From Betaproteobacteria bacterium (GTDB lineage Bacteria > Pseudomonadota > Gammaproteobacteria > Burkholderiales > SG8-41), in contig JAHFRO010000104.1 of the NCBI GenBank assembly GCA_023266245.1, forward strand, positions 1 through 7,939: DNA of 7,939 bases. Reading direction: 5' to 3'. Below are positions 6,388 through 7,939 of the stretch, piece by piece. The translations under genes and the position numbers were made by a program. The notes under the pieces were generated by a model. The model had not been told where the DNA came from. It saw only the letters and a list, made by a program, of their open reading frames with translations, and did not search any database. Every line of letters begins with the position of its first letter. Positions within the stretch are counted from its first letter, which is position 1.

Positions 6388-6719
6388 ACGCAGCCGACGT
6401 TCGAGTCCGCGATTTTCTCGCCGACAGCCTCGCGTTGTGGCGAGTCGCGGGCAAGGTCGAAGCCGGCGACTCGCCGACCGTCGCCGTCGTTCGCGCCGAC
6501 GCGGGCACTATCGTCTGGATCGAGCGACCGTCGGGAGAGGGGCTGCCGTTGCGCTGGCTCGTGCGCTGGCGCGGCGCCGGCGAAGCGCCCGGCGCCCCGC
6601 GCGAGCAACACCCGCGCGCATGCGCCTCGCTCGTGGGCATGTTGAACACCGTGCGGGGCGCGCTCGGCGTGGATCGCGGCGCCGCGGTGCGGATCGCGCC
6701 GGCGCCGGCCGACGCATGA
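6384..6719 (+). CDS. Conserved-position hypothetical protein of 111 residues
   Basis: I do not recognise this family. The frame starts at a GTG that overlaps the amidohydrolase stop (GTGA, 6384-6387) and ends in a TGA that overlaps the next ATG (ATGA, 6716-6719), a double translational coupling that argues strongly for a real gene. Earlier starts in this frame lie inside the amidohydrolase coding sequence and are not needed. No ribosome site precedes the GTG, consistent with coupled re-initiation. The product is small and soluble-looking, with no signal peptide or membrane segment. A predicted alternating strand region (PTVAVVRADAGTIVWIE, about 31-47) is followed by a Trp/Arg-rich stretch (LRWLVRWRG, 56-64) and a helix near the end (ASLVGMLNTVRGALGV, about 81-96). 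It has one Cys and one His, so it is not an obvious metal binder. Placed between the hydrolase and the GTPase, it may be an accessory or assembly partner of the hydrolase; this is inference. Confidence 0.7.
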   Translation: MNAADVRVRDFLADSLALWRVAGKVEAGDSPTVAVVRADAGTIVWIERPSGEGLPLRWLVRWRGAGEAPGAPREQHPRACASLVGMLNTVRGALGVDRGAAVRIAPAPADA

Positions 6720-7762
6720 TCCCGGTCTCGGTCATCACCGGGTTCCTCGGCAGTGGCAAGACGACGCTGCTTGGGCGCCTGCTACGCGATCCCGGCATGA
6801 GCCGCACGGCGGTCATCATCAACGAGTTCGGTGCGATCGGGCTCGACCACGATCTGATCGAGGTGAGCGATGAGAGCGTCGTGCAGCTATCGAACGGCTG
6901 CCTGTGCTGCAACGTGCGGAGCGATCTCGTGCTCACGCTCGGCGACCTCGCGGCGCGGCGCGAGGCAGGCACCGTGCCGCCGTTCGAACGCGTTGTCGTC
7001 GAGACGACGGGCCTCGCTGATCCCGCTCCCATCCTGCACGCGCTGATGACCGACCGCAATCTCTGCGAGATTTATGCGCTGGATGGTGTCGTCACGACGA
7101 TCGATGCGGTTGCCGGGCTGTCCACGCTCGAATCCCACGCCGAATCGCTGCGCCAGGCCGCGGTTGCCGACCGCATCGTGCTCACCAAGACCGATATGCC
7201 GGGCGCACAGGCGGACGCCATCAACGAAAAGCTCGCGGTAATCAATCCCGGCGCGCCGGTGCTGCCGATCGTGCGCGGCGCAATTGCGCCGTCAGCGTTG
7301 TTCGATTCTGGGTTGTATAACGCCGGGGCCAGGCATCCCGACGTCCAGACCTGGCTTGCTCATGAAGCCGTCGCCGCCGCAGGCGGTCACGCCCGCCACC
7401 ATCACAAGGAAGACATCACGTCTTTCTGCGTGATACGCAACGAACCCGTGCGCGCGGTGACGCTCGCACTGCTGCTATCCGCGCTGGCGGAAAATTGCGG
7501 TGTCGATCTCCTGCGAATGAAAGGTATCGTGCGAGTTGCGGAAGAGCCCGATCGCCCGGCGGTGATCCACGGCGTGCAGCACGTTTACCATACGCCGGTC
7601 TGGCTAGAGCGCTGGCCGTCGGACGACCGGCGCACGCGCATGGTTTTCATCGGGTGCAACATCCGCGAGTCGTGGGTGCGCGGTTTGCTCGACCTGCTCG
7701 ATGCCGAAGTCGCGGAAGAAACGGCGCGCCAGTCTATTCCGCGCGCGGCGTGCGCGCAGTGA
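6716..7762 (+). CDS. CobW/COG0523 (P47K) family metal-chaperone-like GTPase
   Basis: A G3E-family P-loop GTPase of the CobW/COG0523 group, whose members insert or allocate metals (for example Zn, Co, Fe) to target enzymes. The product is 348 residues. Motifs in order: Walker A GFLGSGKTT (9-17), NEFG (36-39), the metal-binding GCLCC motif (61-65; Cys62, Cys64, Cys65), Walker B-type VVVETTGLADP (93-103), and base-recognition TKTD (157-160). A His-rich linker follows, GGHARHHHKED (223-233 region, five nearby His or acidic ligands). The CobW C-terminal domain runs from about 234 onward, with RMKGIV (267-272), a VIHGVQHVYHTP stretch (283-294) and RMVFIG (308-313). The frame is open far upstream, but the ATG at 6716 is chosen because Walker A begins 9 residues in and it overlaps the preceding stop by 4 bases. 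Its likely client is the metal-dependent amidohydrolase two genes upstream (inference). No Zur-like operator was seen. Confidence 0.95.
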   Translation: MIPVSVITGFLGSGKTTLLGRLLRDPGMSRTAVIINEFGAIGLDHDLIEVSDESVVQLSNGCLCCNVRSDLVLTLGDLAARREAGTVPPFERVVVETTGLADPAPILHALMTDRNLCEIYALDGVVTTIDAVAGLSTLESHAESLRQAAVADRIVLTKTDMPGAQADAINEKLAVINPGAPVLPIVRGAIAPSALFDSGLYNAGARHPDVQTWLAHEAVAAAGGHARHHHKEDITSFCVIRNEPVRAVTLALLLSALAENCGVDLLRMKGIVRVAEEPDRPAVIHGVQHVYHTPVWLERWPSDDRRTRMVFIGCNIRESWVRGLLDLLDAEVAEETARQSIPRAACAQ

Positions 7763-7939
7763 CCGGCCGCGTCAGGAATTCGAAATCGCAGCCGCGGTCG
7801 GCCTGCTGCACGGTCTCCAGGAACAGCTTGCGGTAGCCGCGTTCGTCCCCTGCGCGTGCCTTCGGCGCTTTCCATTTCTTGCGCCGCGCCGCGAGTTCGG
7901 CATCGGACACCAGCAATTCAAGCCTGCGCTTGGCGACAT
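7734..7939 (-). CDS. IlvD/EDD family dehydratase, C-terminal end only
   Basis: The minus frame is open from the window edge to a TAG at 7734-7736 and encodes the last 67 residues of a longer protein. The text VAKRRLELLVSDAELAARR, followed by GYRKLFLETVQQADRGCDFE and FL, matches the C-terminal domain ending of the IlvD/EDD dehydratases (dihydroxy-acid dehydratase, sugar-acid dehydratases such as arabonate or xylonate dehydratase, phosphogluconate dehydratase). These are Fe-S enzymes that remove water from 2,3-dihydroxy acids. The start and the cluster-binding cysteines are outside the window, so the subtype cannot be decided. The gene is convergent with the GTPase gene, and their 3' ends overlap by 29 bp (7734-7762). 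Confidence 0.85.
   Translation of the reverse strand, partial: VAKRRLELLVSDAELAARRKKWKAPKARAGDERGYRKLFLETVQQADRGCDFEFLTRPVTARTPRAE

Noticed and set aside
5981..6715. Possible N-terminal extension of the GTPase back to an ATG at 5981
   Set aside because: The extension is an Arg/Ser-rich shadow of the amidohydrolase and the 111-residue gene. The CobW family begins a few residues before Walker A, which fits the ATG at 6716.

Overview
The window is a GC-rich, gene-dense stretch of a proteobacterial chromosome. Two Bug/TctC-type periplasmic receptors sit beside catabolic enzymes. That combination is characteristic of Burkholderiales-type betaproteobacteria, where this receptor family is greatly expanded. 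The taxonomic assignment is an inference from gene content; there is no rRNA or other marker gene here.

Layout. Three genes run leftward: a short-chain dehydrogenase (2299 to 1526), a Bug/TctC receptor (1451 to 465) and the N-terminal 143 residues of a uroporphyrinogen-III synthase (HemD) family protein that leaves the window at base 1. A 216-bp divergent region (2300-2515) separates them from a compact rightward cluster. That cluster holds a second Bug/TctC receptor (2516-3496), an MmgE/PrpD family protein (3588-4943), a hydantoinase/dihydropyrimidinase-like amidohydrolase (4960-6387), a 111-residue protein of unknown family (6384-6719) and a CobW/COG0523 metal-chaperone-like GTPase (6716-7762). 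The last three are joined by 4-base stop/start overlaps. The C-terminal end of an IlvD/EDD family dehydratase enters from the right on the minus strand (7939 to 7734), and its 3' end overlaps the 3' end of the GTPase gene by 29 bp.

How the genes may work together (inference). The rightward cluster looks like a catabolic or scavenging unit. A periplasmic receptor would capture a small organic acid or amide. A metal-dependent cyclic amidohydrolase and a PrpD-fold enzyme would process it, and the GTPase would supply metal to the hydrolase. Both enzymes depart from their families at positions that are normally catalytic. The amidohydrolase has Asp where the hydantoinase Tyr should be and TDE in place of TDH. 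The PrpD-like protein lacks the usual Asp-Asp...His region. The substrate is therefore probably not a standard hydantoin, dihydropyrimidine or methylcitrate. No TctA/TctB membrane subunits, N-carbamoylase, hydantoin racemase or transcription regulator is encoded in the window.

No tRNA, rRNA, CRISPR array, insertion sequence or integrase was seen. The long antisense reading frames are the usual by-product of high GC content.
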